This document shows positions 1-8,762 of a stretch of 31,296 nucleotides of DNA, one piece after another. Position numbers and translations under genes: made by a program. The stretch is from positions 1 through 31,296 of the forward strand of contig DISF01000065.1 of assembly GCA_002421985.1 (NCBI GenBank). Reading direction: 5' to 3'. Source of the DNA: Roseovarius sp. UBA6217 (GTDB taxonomy: Bacteria; Pseudomonadota; Alphaproteobacteria; Rhodobacterales; Rhodobacteraceae). The first letter of the stretch is position 1. Every line of letters starts with the position of its first letter. The notes under the pieces were generated by a model. It searched no databases and was not told the origin of the DNA. It worked only from the letters and a program-made list of their open reading frames with translations.

Positions 1-73
1 GGCCTGACGGGCGGCATTGGTGCGGCTTGTGCCGGTGCTGGCATCATCCTGGGCAATGCGATGGGGGCAAACC

Positions 74-511
74 ATGACAGACCGAAACAACGGAAAGACA
101 ACGGGCCGCGACGCATCCGGGCGCTTTACGGAAGGCAACCCCGGACGCCCGCGCGGGGCACGCCACAAGGCGACACTGGCGGCTCAGGCGCTGCTGGACG
201 GGGAAGCCGAAGCCCTGACCCGGCAAGCCGTGAAACAGGCGCTGGAGGGCGACACGACGGCGCTGCGCCTATGCCTTGAACGGATCGCCCCGCCCCGAAA
301 AGACGCCCCCGTGACATTCGACCTGCCCCGTATGGAAACCGCCCGCGACGCGGCAAAGGCGGCGGGTGCAATTCTGGAAGCGGTGGCGGAGGGCGACCTG
401 ACCCCGACCGAAGGCGCGCACATCATGGCGCTGGTGGAAACCTACCGGCGCACGCTGGAAACAACGGAACTCGAGGCCCGCGTGGCGGCATTGGAAGGGG
501 GCGGCGAATGA
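74..511 (+). CDS. DUF5681-type phage/mobile-element protein
   Basis: A 145-residue protein. Its N-terminal half has the layout of DUF5681 proteins: a GRFTEGNPGRPRGARHKAT stretch at about residues 17-35, then a helical region with ALEGDTTALRLCLERI. Such proteins are commonly found beside terminase genes in prophages and integrated elements; their biochemical role is not settled. I chose the ATG at 74, preceded by a G-rich GATGGGGGC stretch, over an upstream GTG at 17, because the DUF5681-like sequence begins just after it and the extra residues look non-conserved. The stop overlaps the next start by four bases (ATGA), so the two genes are probably translated together. Both lie immediately beyond the 3' end of a tRNA gene, which fits the edge of an integrated element. 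Family assignment is from motif recognition only. Confidence 0.75.
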   Translation: MTDRNNGKTTGRDASGRFTEGNPGRPRGARHKATLAAQALLDGEAEALTRQAVKQALEGDTTALRLCLERIAPPRKDAPVTFDLPRMETARDAAKAAGAILEAVAEGDLTPTEGAHIMALVETYRRTLETTELEARVAALEGGGE

Positions 512-735
512 CCCTGAAAAAGCGACTCGACCGGCTGGAGGGGGCAGCCGCGAAGCCCGCAAGCGGACCCCGCGCCATTGTTCGCGCAATCGTGCAGCCC
601 AGCGCGACCGGGCCGGAACTGGCGGGGCTGATGCTGCGCCCGCCTGACGGTGGCAGCGCGGTGCAGATCGACCGCGCCCCCGGTGAAAGCGAAGCCGAAT
701 TGCGCGCGCGGTTTGCGGCAAATGTGCAGCGATGA
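508..735 (+). CDS. small hypothetical protein, partner of the DUF5681 gene
   Basis: A 75-residue basic protein beginning MTLKKRLDRLEGAAAK, translationally coupled to the preceding DUF5681 gene through an ATGA overlap. The N-terminus is predicted to be an amphipathic helix (KKRLDRLE); the rest has no motif that I recognise. Small proteins with this kind of start often follow DUF5681 genes in alphaproteobacterial prophage remnants, so I infer that it belongs to the same element. No integrase, capsid or terminase gene is visible in the window, so the element cannot be typed. The coupling and the adjacent codon usage support it being a real gene; its function is unknown. Confidence 0.6.
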   Translation: MTLKKRLDRLEGAAAKPASGPRAIVRAIVQPSATGPELAGLMLRPPDGGSAVQIDRAPGESEAELRARFAANVQR

Positions 736-824
736 CCAACGCGCAAAGGGTGTATAATTAGGGGGATACGACAAACACAAGGTGCGCTTTTTTGCATACA
801 AAACAACACCTTAGCCGTTCTGTA

Positions 825-900
825 TGGTGCCGCGTGAGGGAATCGAACCCCCGACCTTCGCTTTACAAGAGCGCTGCTCTACCTGCTGAGCTAACGCGGC
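825..900 (-). tRNA. tRNA-Thr (anticodon TGT)
   Basis: The minus strand folds as a complete cloverleaf of 76 bases including an encoded CCA. The acceptor arm GCCGCGT pairs with ACGCGGC, the D arm is GCTC/GAGC, the anticodon loop is CTTGTAA with anticodon TGT, the variable loop is AGGTC, and the T arm is GGGGG-TTCGATT-CCCTC. The outermost anticodon-stem pair (27-43) reads G-A, otherwise all stems pair. The gene is intact, so if the small genes to its left belong to an element integrated at the 3' end, the tRNA was regenerated. Confidence 0.95.
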
Positions 901-1024
901 CACGTCCGGCTCAATAATCGCAATCGCGCGGGCGGGCAAGCGGCACGGGGGCTACGATTGCGGTTTTCCTCCGCCTCAAAGCGCCTATAGTGGCGAAAAC
1001 TCCCGCGAGAGGCAGAGGCGAGGA

Positions 1025-1900
1025 ATGCAGGTCGTTATCCATGCAGGCGCACATATGACCGACGAGGACAGGCTTATCGCCTGTTTGCGTGACAATGCCG
1101 AGGCACTGGCCCCGCGCGGCATCCATGTCCCGGAGCCCGAGACCTATCGCCGCCTTCTGCGCGACCTGATGCATACCGCGCAAAAGACAGCCCTGCCCGA
1201 CAACGCCCGCGACACGGTGATGGCCGCCACCGGCACCACCGAAGGCACTGCGCGGCTTGTGCTCGACAATCACGGCTTTTTCGGCACGCCCAGAATGTCC
1301 GTGGGCGGCGCGCGCTTCTACCCGGCGGCAGAGACGCGGCTGGCCTGTCTCAACGCGATATTCGCACCCGACAGGATCGGGCTTTTCATCGGGCTGCGCA
1401 ACCCGGCGACGCTCTTGCCCGCGCTCTTGCCCGATACGCCGTTTTCCACGGTGACGGAGCTCTTGCGCGGCGACGACCCGGTGCATCTGCGCTGGTCCGA
1501 GATGATAATGCGCATCCGCACCACCCTGCCCGATATCCCGGTCACGGTGTGGTGCAACGAGGATACGCCGCTGATCTGGTCGCAGATCCTGCACGCGATG
1601 GCCGGGGTCGAGGACAGCGTGCCGCTTGCGGGCGAATTCGCGCTCTTGCCCGAAATCATGACACCGGCGGGCCACCAGCGGTTCACCGCCTACATTCAGG
1701 GCCGCCCCGGCCTGACCGAGGCGCAAAAGGCCCGTGTGGTGGCGGCATTTCTCGACAAGTTCGCCGATGAGGCGGCAATCGAAGAAGAGCTTGACGTGCC
1801 GGAATGGGATGCAGACATGATCGCCACGCTGAGCGCACTCTATGACGCGGATGTGGCCGAGATCGCGCAGATGGACGGGGTGCGCCTGATCCACCCCTGA
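1025..1900 (+). CDS. degenerate sulfotransferase-like conserved protein
   Basis: A 291-residue protein with no signal peptide or membrane segment. Its N-terminus, VVIHAGAHMTDEDRLIACL, followed by LAPRGIHVPEPE at 28-39, is laid out like the PAPS-binding start of bacterial sulfotransferases, which normally reads HIGTHKTGTTSIQ followed by an L..RGV.YPE stretch. The Lys-Thr-Gly-Thr-Thr P-loop is replaced here by Met-Thr-Asp-Glu-Asp. A second stretch, IGLFIGLRNPATLLPALL, resembles the family's LRxPxxxxxSxY element but lacks the serine. I infer a sulfotransferase fold that no longer binds PAPS normally, or a distant relative with another role. The ATG at 1025 follows a purine-rich AGAGGCGAGGA ribosome site, and a TATAGT box lies at 986-991. 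The gene is convergent with the GNAT gene, with six bases between their stop codons. Confidence 0.7.
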   Translation: MQVVIHAGAHMTDEDRLIACLRDNAEALAPRGIHVPEPETYRRLLRDLMHTAQKTALPDNARDTVMAATGTTEGTARLVLDNHGFFGTPRMSVGGARFYPAAETRLACLNAIFAPDRIGLFIGLRNPATLLPALLPDTPFSTVTELLRGDDPVHLRWSEMIMRIRTTLPDIPVTVWCNEDTPLIWSQILHAMAGVEDSVPLAGEFALLPEIMTPAGHQRFTAYIQGRPGLTEAQKARVVAAFLDKFADEAAIEEELDVPEWDADMIATLSALYDADVAEIAQMDGVRLIHP

Positions 1901-1906
1901 GCGGTG

Positions 1907-2359
1907 TTACCGGCTCAGCGCGAGGCGCAGGGTGAGGCGATCCTCGCAGGCGACAAAGCGCTGGCGCAAAAGCAGCGCGCGGGCGCGCGCGTCGTCGCGC
2001 CCGATCTCTATGTCGAGCGCACAGAGCCCGGCCCCCGCCAATGCGCGCGGCAGGCTGCCCAGCACCTCCGCGCCGATGCCGCGCCCGCGCACGGCGCGGC
2101 GGATATGAATCTCGTCGATGCGCCCGGTCAGCCCGCCCGCCGCCAGCGACCAGCCAAAAGACAGCGCCACATAGCCGATGGGCGCGCGCGGCGGGCCGAT
2201 GAGATAGACCGCGCCGTGGGGCGTGCCGTCAAGCAGGGGCGCGAGCACGGCGCGCGTGGCGGCCGCGTCTGCCGCCTGTCCCAGCTCGGCCCGGCGCGCG
2301 GCCACCATCGGCAGGAGCCGGTCGAGATCCTCGGCGCGCGCAAGCGTCAGCGCCGTCAT
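1907..2359 (-). CDS. GNAT-family N-acetyltransferase
   Basis: A 150-residue protein of typical single-domain GNAT length. The acetyl-CoA pyrophosphate loop is IRRAVRGRGIGAEVL at about 86-100 (R/Q-x-x-G-x-G/A), preceded by the beta strand RIDEIHIR and followed by LCALDIEI and a C-terminal strand. The N-terminal part, LTLARAEDLDRLLPMVAARRAE, is the usual alpha-1/alpha-2 region. The substrate cannot be told from the sequence. I chose the ATG at 2359 over an upstream in-frame ATG at 2470 because the GNAT fold starts here and the upstream residues are low-complexity. The start overlaps the stop of a possible 26-codon frame (2356-2436), so translation may be coupled to it. It ends tail to tail with the sulfotransferase-like gene. 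Confidence 0.85.
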   Translation of the reverse strand: MTALTLARAEDLDRLLPMVAARRAELGQAADAAATRAVLAPLLDGTPHGAVYLIGPPRAPIGYVALSFGWSLAAGGLTGRIDEIHIRRAVRGRGIGAEVLGSLPRALAGAGLCALDIEIGRDDARARALLLRQRFVACEDRLTLRLALSR

Positions 2360-2436
2360 GGCCGCCACGCCTTGCGGCCTTGCTGCGGGGCGTTGAGCCC
2401 GCCCGTGCCGGTCCCGATCTCGCCTGTCATGCCCAT
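2356..2436 (-). CDS. possible 26-residue upstream frame coupled to the GNAT gene
   Basis: The minus strand contains an ATG-initiated frame, MGMTGEIGTGTGGLNAPQQG and six more residues, whose TGA overlaps the ATG of the GNAT gene as ATGA. An AAGGGG purine run lies about five bases before its start. The four-base overlap and purine run are what one expects for a translationally coupled leader or tiny gene, but in DNA this rich in G+C short open frames are common and the peptide has no recognisable motif. The remaining 270 bases up to ihfB hold only the hairpin and promoter listed separately. Confidence 0.25.
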   Translation of the reverse strand: MGMTGEIGTGTGGLNAPQQGRKAWRP

Positions 2437-2609
2437 CACCGCCCCTTGCCCTGACCAAGGCGCGCACCATGAGGGGCGGGCAGGCAAATGTCCATCGCTG
2501 CCCGCCGAATCAGGCCCGTCCCGGCCGCCGCCTTGATGGTCCGCTGCCGCAGCGCCCGGCCCCCCGAGCGGTGGCCAGGGCGCGATGGACGCGAAATTTT
2601 AAGCCTTAT

Positions 2610-2623
2610 CCGCCGGTTGGCGG
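2610..2623 (+). terminator. short hairpin upstream of ihfB, possible terminator
   Basis: CCGCC (2610-2614) and GGCGG (2619-2623) form a perfect five-pair stem around GGTT, followed by TGGCTTTCTGTTT. The T run is interrupted, so termination would be weak. It sits just before the ihfB promoter and could end a transcript arriving from upstream. Confidence 0.3.
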
Positions 2624-2634
2624 TGGCTTTCTGT

Positions 2635-2662
2635 TTGGGTTTCGCGGCAATCTGTCTATAGT
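2635..2662 (+). promoter_or_regulatory. predicted ihfB promoter
   Basis: TTGGGT at 2635-2640 and TATAGT at 2657-2662 are spaced by 16 bases, and the -10 element matches the consensus well. The start would fall about 40 bases before the ihfB ATG. This is prediction from consensus only. Confidence 0.45.
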
Positions 2663-2706
2663 CGCGCAAAGCGTGAGGGCCAAACTTCAACCCCGGGGGG
2701 ATACCG

Positions 2707-2988
2707 ATGATCCGATCGGAACTGATCCAGAAGATCGCCGACGATAACCCGCATCTTGTTCACCGCGATGTCGAGCGGATCGTGAACACGATCTTCAACG
2801 AAATCACCGACGCGCTTGCCAGCGGCAACCGGGTGGAATTGCGCGGCTTCGGCGCGTTCTCGGTCAAGAAGCGCGACGCGCGTATCGGGCGCAACCCGCG
2901 CACCGGCGAAAGCGTCGAGGTCGAGGAAAAATACGTCCCCTTCTTCAAGACCGGCAAGCTTTTGCGCGACCGGCTGAACGGCAAGTAA
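2707..2988 (+). CDS. ihfB: integration host factor subunit beta
   Basis: A 93-residue DNA-bending protein of the HU/IHF family. It binds as a heterodimer with IHF-alpha in the nucleoid and takes part in recombination and in promoter architecture. The start MIRSELIQKIADDNPHL, the RGFGAFSVKKRDARIGRNP stretch (46-64, with the DNA-intercalating proline at 64) and EKYVPFFKTGKLLRDR at 75-88 are diagnostic for the beta subunit rather than HU. Length is as expected. The ATG at 2707 follows a G-rich GGGGGGATACCG stretch. Three bases separate it from the LapA-type gene, and trpF follows at once, so the three are likely co-transcribed. In many Rhodobacterales rpsA precedes ihfB (from memory); here a GNAT gene lies upstream instead. 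Confidence 0.95.
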   Translation: MIRSELIQKIADDNPHLVHRDVERIVNTIFNEITDALASGNRVELRGFGAFSVKKRDARIGRNPRTGESVEVEEKYVPFFKTGKLLRDRLNGK

Positions 2989-2991
2989 GCG

Positions 2992-3342
2992 ATGAAATAT
3001 ATCCGCTATGCCTGCACCGCCATTTTCGCGCTCGCGCTGGTGCTGATTGCGCTGGCCAATCGCGGCACGGTCACGCTTCGGGTGCTGCCCGACGAGCTTG
3101 CCGGTTTTGCCGCGCTCAACCCGACCTATGATCTGCCGCTTTTCGTGGTGATTTTCGGCGGGATTCTCGTCGGCCTGATCCTTGGCTTTGTCTGGGAATG
3201 GATCCGCGAGGCGGGCGAGCGTGCCGCCGCAGCGCGGCAGGCGCGCGAACTGGCGAGCCTGCGCGCCGAGGTGGCGCGGCTCAGGAAAGCCGAGAGCCGC
3301 GAGCGCGACGAGGTGCTGGCGCTCCTCGACGAGGCAAGCTGA
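2992..3342 (+). CDS. LapA-domain (DUF1049) inner-membrane protein
   Basis: A 116-residue protein with two membrane segments (about 4-22 and 48-68) separated by a short periplasmic loop, followed by a charged coiled coil at about 70-112 rich in Arg, Ala and Glu. This is the standard layout of the lipopolysaccharide assembly protein A (LapA/YciS) domain family, whose E. coli member helps control LpxC proteolysis and so LPS synthesis. Whether the alphaproteobacterial copies do the same is not known to me. It sits three bases after ihfB and six bases before trpF, an arrangement typical of Rhodobacterales and suggestive of an operon. Confidence 0.85.
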   Translation: MKYIRYACTAIFALALVLIALANRGTVTLRVLPDELAGFAALNPTYDLPLFVVIFGGILVGLILGFVWEWIREAGERAAAARQARELASLRAEVARLRKAESRERDEVLALLDEAS

Positions 3343-3348
3343 GCGGCC

Positions 3349-3996
3349 ATGCCCCGCGACATCCGCGTGAAGATTTGCGGCCTCACCGGGGCGCGCGATG
3401 TGGCCGACGCCGTGGCGGCGGGGGCGGCCTATGTCGGATTCGTCTTTTTCGAGAAATCGCCGCGCCATGTCGGGATCGAGGCGGCGCGCGCGCTGGCCAT
3501 CGAGGTGCCGCCGGGCGTGGCCAAGGTGGCGCTGACGGTGGATGCCGATGATGCCGCGCTCGATGCGCTTTGCGCTGCCGTGCCGCTCGACATGCTGCAA
3601 CTGCACGGGGGCGAGAGCCCGGCGCGCGTGGCTGAGGTCAAGGCGCGATACGGCCTGCCCGTGATGAAGGCCATCGGCGTGGCCGGTGCGGGTGATCTCG
3701 CGGCCATTGACGCCTATGCCGGGGTGGCCGATCAACTGCTCATCGACGCCAAGCCGCCGCCCGGTGCCACGCGCCCCGGCGGCAATGCGCTCGCCTTTGA
3801 CTGGCGGTTGATCGCGGGGCGCGACTGGCCCTTGCCGTGGCTTCTGGCGGGCGGGCTGACGCCCGAGAACGTGGGCCGGGCGGTGGCGCGCACCGGCGCG
3901 CGGCAGGTGGATGTATCCTCGGGCGTCGAGGCCGCGCCGGGCCAGAAGGATGCCGCGCGCATCCGCGCCTTTATCGAGGCGGCGCGCGCGGCCTGA
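3349..3996 (+). CDS. trpF: phosphoribosylanthranilate isomerase
   Basis: A 215-residue cytosolic TIM-barrel enzyme that converts phosphoribosylanthranilate to CdRP in tryptophan biosynthesis. The start RVKICGLTGARDV carries the general-base cysteine (Cys10). LQLHGGE follows at 84-89, the general-acid aspartate lies in LLIDA (Asp133), and phosphate-binding loops occur at LLAGGLTPENV (165-175) and VDVSSGVE (187-194). Length is normal for a monofunctional TrpF. The ATG lies six bases after the LapA-type gene, so it is probably the last gene of the ihfB transcript. In related bacteria trpB usually follows trpF; here the ilv promoter and leader follow instead, so trpB must be elsewhere. Confidence 0.95.
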   Translation: MPRDIRVKICGLTGARDVADAVAAGAAYVGFVFFEKSPRHVGIEAARALAIEVPPGVAKVALTVDADDAALDALCAAVPLDMLQLHGGESPARVAEVKARYGLPVMKAIGVAGAGDLAAIDAYAGVADQLLIDAKPPPGATRPGGNALAFDWRLIAGRDWPLPWLLAGGLTPENVGRAVARTGARQVDVSSGVEAAPGQKDAARIRAFIEAARAA

Positions 3997-4063
3997 AACG
4001 GCATCTTGCGCAACAAATGCAAAAGATAGCGTCCTTTTGCGACATTTTATCCGCCGGATCGGG

Positions 4064-4092
4064 TTGACGCCCCCCGCCCCCGGACCTAATGT
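4064..4092 (+). promoter_or_regulatory. predicted promoter of the ilv leader transcript
   Basis: TTGACG at 4064-4069 and TAATGT at 4087-4092 are separated by 17 bases, close to the sigma-70 consensus. The transcript would start near 4099, about ten bases before the Shine-Dalgarno sequence of the leader peptide. The fit with the leader, terminator and ilvB order makes this a confident prediction. Confidence 0.65.
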
Positions 4093-4122
4093 CGCCGCCA
4101 CGCAGCATGAGGAGCAGGTGGT

Positions 4123-4170
4123 ATGACCACGCTTGTAGACATCGTAGGCAAATGGCGCATGGGCCGGTAA
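4123..4170 (+). CDS. ilv leader peptide (branched-chain attenuator peptide)
   Basis: A 15-residue peptide, MTTLVDIVGKWRMGR, with a strong GAGGAG ribosome site (4109-4114) eight bases before the ATG. Codons 4-8 are Leu-Val-Asp-Ile-Val, so four of five consecutive codons call for branched-chain amino acids. Both valines use GTA, which is rare in DNA this rich in G+C. The frame ends within the 5' side of a long hairpin that overlaps a Rho-independent terminator ahead of ilvB. This is the classical layout of a transcription-attenuation leader: slow translation at these codons would leave the antiterminator free to form. The peptide itself is not expected to have another function. Confidence 0.75.
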   Translation: MTTLVDIVGKWRMGR

Positions 4171-4200
4171 CCGAAACACCCGTTCGGCACCCCATGCGCC
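4154..4200 (+). promoter_or_regulatory. antiterminator hairpin of the ilv attenuator
   Basis: GGCGCATGGG (4154-4163) and CCCATGCGCC (4191-4200) form ten perfect pairs, and CCGAA (4171-4175) pairs with TTCGG (4183-4187) inside. The 5' arm lies in the last codons of the leader peptide, so a ribosome finishing the peptide would mask it. The 3' arm shares bases 4198-4200 with the terminator stem, so the two structures compete. Confidence 0.7.
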
Positions 4201-4226
4201 CCCGCGATGCGACCGGGGGCTTTTTT
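4198..4226 (+). terminator. Rho-independent attenuator terminator before ilvB
   Basis: GCCCCCG (4198-4204) pairs with CGGGGGC (4214-4220) around a nine-base loop and is followed by six T residues (4221-4226). It lies between the leader peptide and the ilvB start, so it would stop transcription when branched-chain aminoacyl-tRNAs are plentiful. Confidence 0.85.
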
Positions 4227-4267
4227 ATGCGAAACCGCAATGACGTCAGACACGGAGCAAGAGGCAC

Positions 4268-6021
<1,754 letters not shown>

Positions 6022-6022
<1 letters not shown>

Positions 6023-7278
6023 TGGAGGTGGGGAAAATTCCCGGCAACCGGGCATTGCCCGAGACGACGGACTGCCGGGCGGACACGCGGCTGGCCGTCT
6101 TCGACCACAAGCGCGGCTGGCAATTGGCGATCCTCGGCGGGGGCGTAACGCTTGTGTTCGGCATGACCACCCAAATCGGCGCGGTGATCAAGCTTTTCGA
6201 CTCCGGAGACAGCGCGATCAGCATTGACTTCTACGTGTTCTGGGCGGCGGCGAAACTGGCGTTACAGGGCCTGCCCTTCGACGCGTTCGATGTGGCGCGG
6301 ATTCAGCAGGCGGCCGGTATCGTCGATCCCGACTGGATGCCTTGGGCTTATCCACCCGGCTTCATGATGGCGCTCATGCCGCTTGGGCTGTTGCCTTTCT
6401 GGGCCGCGTGGTTAGTGTTCGATGCCATCGGGCTTGCTGCGTTCACGCTTGCTGTCCGCCGCTTTGTCGCGGGCCGGTTTCAGGTTCTGGTTGCCGTGGC
6501 GCTGGCACCGGCGGTAATGCCGGGCCTCATCGTCGGGCAGACGACCTTGTTGTGGATGGCCGGGCTGATCGCGGCCCTGGCGGCCTTGCGGGCGGACCGC
6601 CCGATCCTGGCCGGTATCTGTATCGGGTGCCTGACGCTGAAGCCCCAACTGGGGGTGCTGTTGCCAGTGATGCTCGTGGCCTGCGGGGCATGGCGGGCGA
6701 TCTTGTCGGCCATACTCACCACCGCCGTGTTGGCGGCGGTGCCGACATGGCTGTTCGGGATCGGCTACTGGCCTCGAATGCTGGATATGATGCGCTTTCA
6801 CGGCGATATGGTGCGCGCGAACATCGCGGGAATGGATCTCATGATAAGCCCCTATTCCGCGATGGTCGGGGCAGGTGTCGGCGAGCCGCTGGCGCTGGCG
6901 CTACAGTGGGGGGTCACGGCGGCCTGCGCCCTCGTCGTCTTTCTCAGTTGGCGCAGCCGGACGGTATCGCCCGATCTGCGCGCCGCGATTATCTTTGCGG
7001 TGATCCCGCTCGCCTCGCCGTATCTGTGGTTCTACGAATCTGCGTTTCTGGTGCCGGCAGCGCTGTTCATGTGGCGGGCCGGGGTGCTGCATGAAAAACC
7101 CAGCGCGGTGGTGCTCGGCCTCGCGATGTGGCTCGGCCTCGCCCCGCCATTTCTTGCCATGCTGACCACCGGTGCGGGCATGGAGGTCTCTCGCTTCGTC
7201 TTTGTTCCCGTCAACATTGTCGCCTTGCTTGCCTGCCTACGCCATGCCATCCGCAAACCCGACCCGATCAGCACCTGA
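6022..7278 (+). CDS. GT87-like polytopic membrane glycosyltransferase between ilvB and ilvH
   Basis: A 418-residue protein with about ten hydrophobic segments after a soluble N-terminus of some 33 residues. Features of the GT87/DUF2029 group of polyprenyl-phosphate-sugar-dependent transferases can be seen: an acidic residue in SIDFYVFWAAAKLAL (Asp69), the AYPPGF loop (109-114), VGQTTLLWMAGL (171-182) and the membrane-edge CLTLKPQLG (203-211) with Lys-Pro. Relatives transfer mannose or arabinose from lipid carriers outside the cytoplasmic membrane; the substrate here is unknown. The start is either the ATG at 6022, sharing a base with the ilvB stop (TGATG), or a GTG at 6019. It is thus coupled to ilvB and ends 32 bases before ilvH, splitting two genes that usually touch. 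Confidence 0.75.
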
Positions 7279-7310
7279 ACCCTCTGAAACCACAACACAG
7301 GATCGCGCCC

Positions 7311-7871
7311 ATGTCCGCCCTGAAAATCAAGAAAGGCTCGTCCAAGCATTCGGCCTATAACCTGCGGCCGCAATTCTCGGATGTGCAGGAGACCCATACG
7401 CTTGCCGTGATCGTCGATAACGAGCCGGGGGTGCTGGCGCGGGTGATCGGCCTTTTCTCGGGGCGCGGCTACAATATCGACAGCCTCACCGTGGCCGAGG
7501 TGGACCATACCGGCCACACGTCCCGCATCACCATCGTCACCACCGGCACGCCGCAGGTGATCGAGCAGATCAAGGCGCAGCTTGGCCGGATCGTGCCGGT
7601 GCACGAGGTCCATGACCTCACCGTGGAGGGCGCGAGCGTCGAGCGCGAACTGGCGCTCCTGAAGGTCGAGGGCGAGGGAGACAAACGCGTCGAGGCGCTG
7701 CGGCTGGCGGATATCTTCCGCGCCAAGGTGGTGGACAGCACGCTCAAGAGCTTTGTTTTCGAGATCACCGGCGCGCCGGAAAAGATCGACGCCTTCGCCG
7801 ATCTGATGCGCCCTCTGGGCCTTGCCGACATGGCGCGCACGGGCGTGGCGGCAATGTCGCGCGGCGTCTGA
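7311..7871 (+). CDS. ilvH: acetolactate synthase small (regulatory) subunit
   Basis: A 186-residue regulatory partner of IlvB that stimulates the catalytic subunit and confers feedback inhibition by valine. An ACT domain spans about 29-101 (TLAVIVDNEPGVLARVIGLFSGRGYNIDSL), followed by the C-terminal domain with RVEALRLADIFRAKVVDST and SFVFEITGAPEKIDAF. About 27 residues precede the ACT domain, more than in the E. coli protein. I chose the ATG at 7311 with AGGA eight bases upstream; a longer frame reaching back to 7128 overlaps the GT87 gene and looks spurious. It is very likely on the same attenuator-controlled transcript as ilvB. Confidence 0.95.
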   Translation: MSALKIKKGSSKHSAYNLRPQFSDVQETHTLAVIVDNEPGVLARVIGLFSGRGYNIDSLTVAEVDHTGHTSRITIVTTGTPQVIEQIKAQLGRIVPVHEVHDLTVEGASVERELALLKVEGEGDKRVEALRLADIFRAKVVDSTLKSFVFEITGAPEKIDAFADLMRPLGLADMARTGVAAMSRGV

Positions 7872-8275
7872 GCGCGGGGCGCGTTGTGTCAGGTGGCGAA
7901 GACCAGAGCATCGCGAACACGCGAAATCAATAGATTGAGTGTGCTGCGTTCATTCGTGTTCACGCAGCACGCTTTGACACCACGGCGAAGGAGATCCGCT
8001 TTGATGTCCGTTGCAAGGCAGTAAGCGGGTTTGCCTGCCCGCCCCGACAAGATCGAGATCGTTATGGCGCTGTTGTCGGTTTGGGTCTGGTCGCGCCAGT
8101 CGGCGAACGGAGTTCACGAGGCGGCGATGGGCGCGAGGGCATGGGCGCGGGTGCTGCGGATCGGCCCGGCGGCCGTGGTCTGCCGCTCTGGCGCGGCCTG
8201 ATGCGCGGGCTTGACAGAAATAATGGTGTGGATCAGGCTCGGTTCACGAGGTTTCACAACCGGGAGGATATCGTG
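7872..8275. other. 404-base gap after ilvH
   Basis: I see no convincing gene. The gap holds an inverted repeat: GTGCTGCGT (7941-7949) with ACGCAGCAC (7962-7970), extended by G-C and G-U pairs to 7939/7972 as RNA, around a 12-base loop. It is not followed by a T run, so it is at best a weak ilvH terminator or a protein-binding dyad. AAGGAG before an ATG at 8003 opens a frame of only six codons. A perfect TTGACA at 8211-8216 lies 65 bases before the CBS gene, but the matching -10 region is poor. Confidence 0.5.
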
Positions 8276-8710
8276 ATGCTGGTCCAGCAGATTCTGAAAT
8301 CCAAGGGCGATAGCGGGGTCATAACGGTCACGCCCGCGACGCCCATAGCAGAGGTGGCCAGCATCCTCGCCGAGCGGCGGATCGGCGGCGTGGTGGTTTC
8401 CGCCGATGGCACCACCGCCGATGGCATCCTGTCGGAGCGCGATATCGTGCGCGCGCTGGCGGTGCGCGGCGCGGGCTGCCTGACCGAGACGGCGGGCGAC
8501 ATGATGACGCGCAACCCGGTTTGCTGCGCGCGGCAGGACACATCGGACGCGGTGCTGGCGCGGATGACCGAAGGCCGCTTTCGCCACATGCCGGTGGTCG
8601 AGGCGGGCCGGCTGGTGGGGATCGTCACCATCGGTGATGTGGTCAAGGCGCGGCTCGACGAGCTGTCGCTGGAGAAAACTGCGCTTGAAGGGATGATAAT
8701 GGGCCATTGA
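8276..8710 (+). CDS. tandem CBS-domain protein
   Basis: A 144-residue stand-alone protein made of two CBS motifs (about 8-66 and 74-132), a Bateman module that usually binds adenosyl nucleotides. The first ends with GILSERDIVRALAVRG and the second with HMPVVEAGRLVGIVTIGDVVKARLDEL; DMMTRNPV marks the junction. Such small CBS proteins act as energy-state sensors or partner regulators, but the partner here is unknown. The ATG at 8276 follows GGGAGGA with seven bases of spacing, which decides it over longer in-frame starts. It lies 64 bases upstream of coaD in the same direction. Confidence 0.9.
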   Translation: MLVQQILKSKGDSGVITVTPATPIAEVASILAERRIGGVVVSADGTTADGILSERDIVRALAVRGAGCLTETAGDMMTRNPVCCARQDTSDAVLARMTEGRFRHMPVVEAGRLVGIVTIGDVVKARLDELSLEKTALEGMIMGH

Positions 8711-8735
8711 GGGGCTTGCATCGGCGGGCGCAATA

Positions 8736-8762
8736 TTGTTGCGTGACCCGGCACCGCAACAA
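8736..8762 (+). promoter_or_regulatory. inverted repeat just before the coaD ribosome site
   Basis: TTGTTGCG (8736-8743) and CGCAACAA (8755-8762) are perfect inverted repeats around 11 bases, ending one base before the GGAG of coaD (8764-8767). It could be an operator or a translation-affecting hairpin. Confidence 0.35.

Noticed and set aside
7128..7310. Longer IlvH beginning inside the glycosyltransferase gene
   Set aside because: The extra residues are Cys-, His- and Arg-rich and overlap a conserved coding region in another frame; the ATG at 7311 has a proper ribosome site.
8081..8275. N-terminal extension of the CBS-domain protein
   Set aside because: The extension is low-complexity and the ATG at 8276 has an excellent GGGAGGA ribosome site directly before the CBS homology.
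7872..8275. Transposase remnant or lost gene after ilvH
   Set aside because: No frame on either strand gave recognisable protein sequence; only the inverted repeat can be supported.
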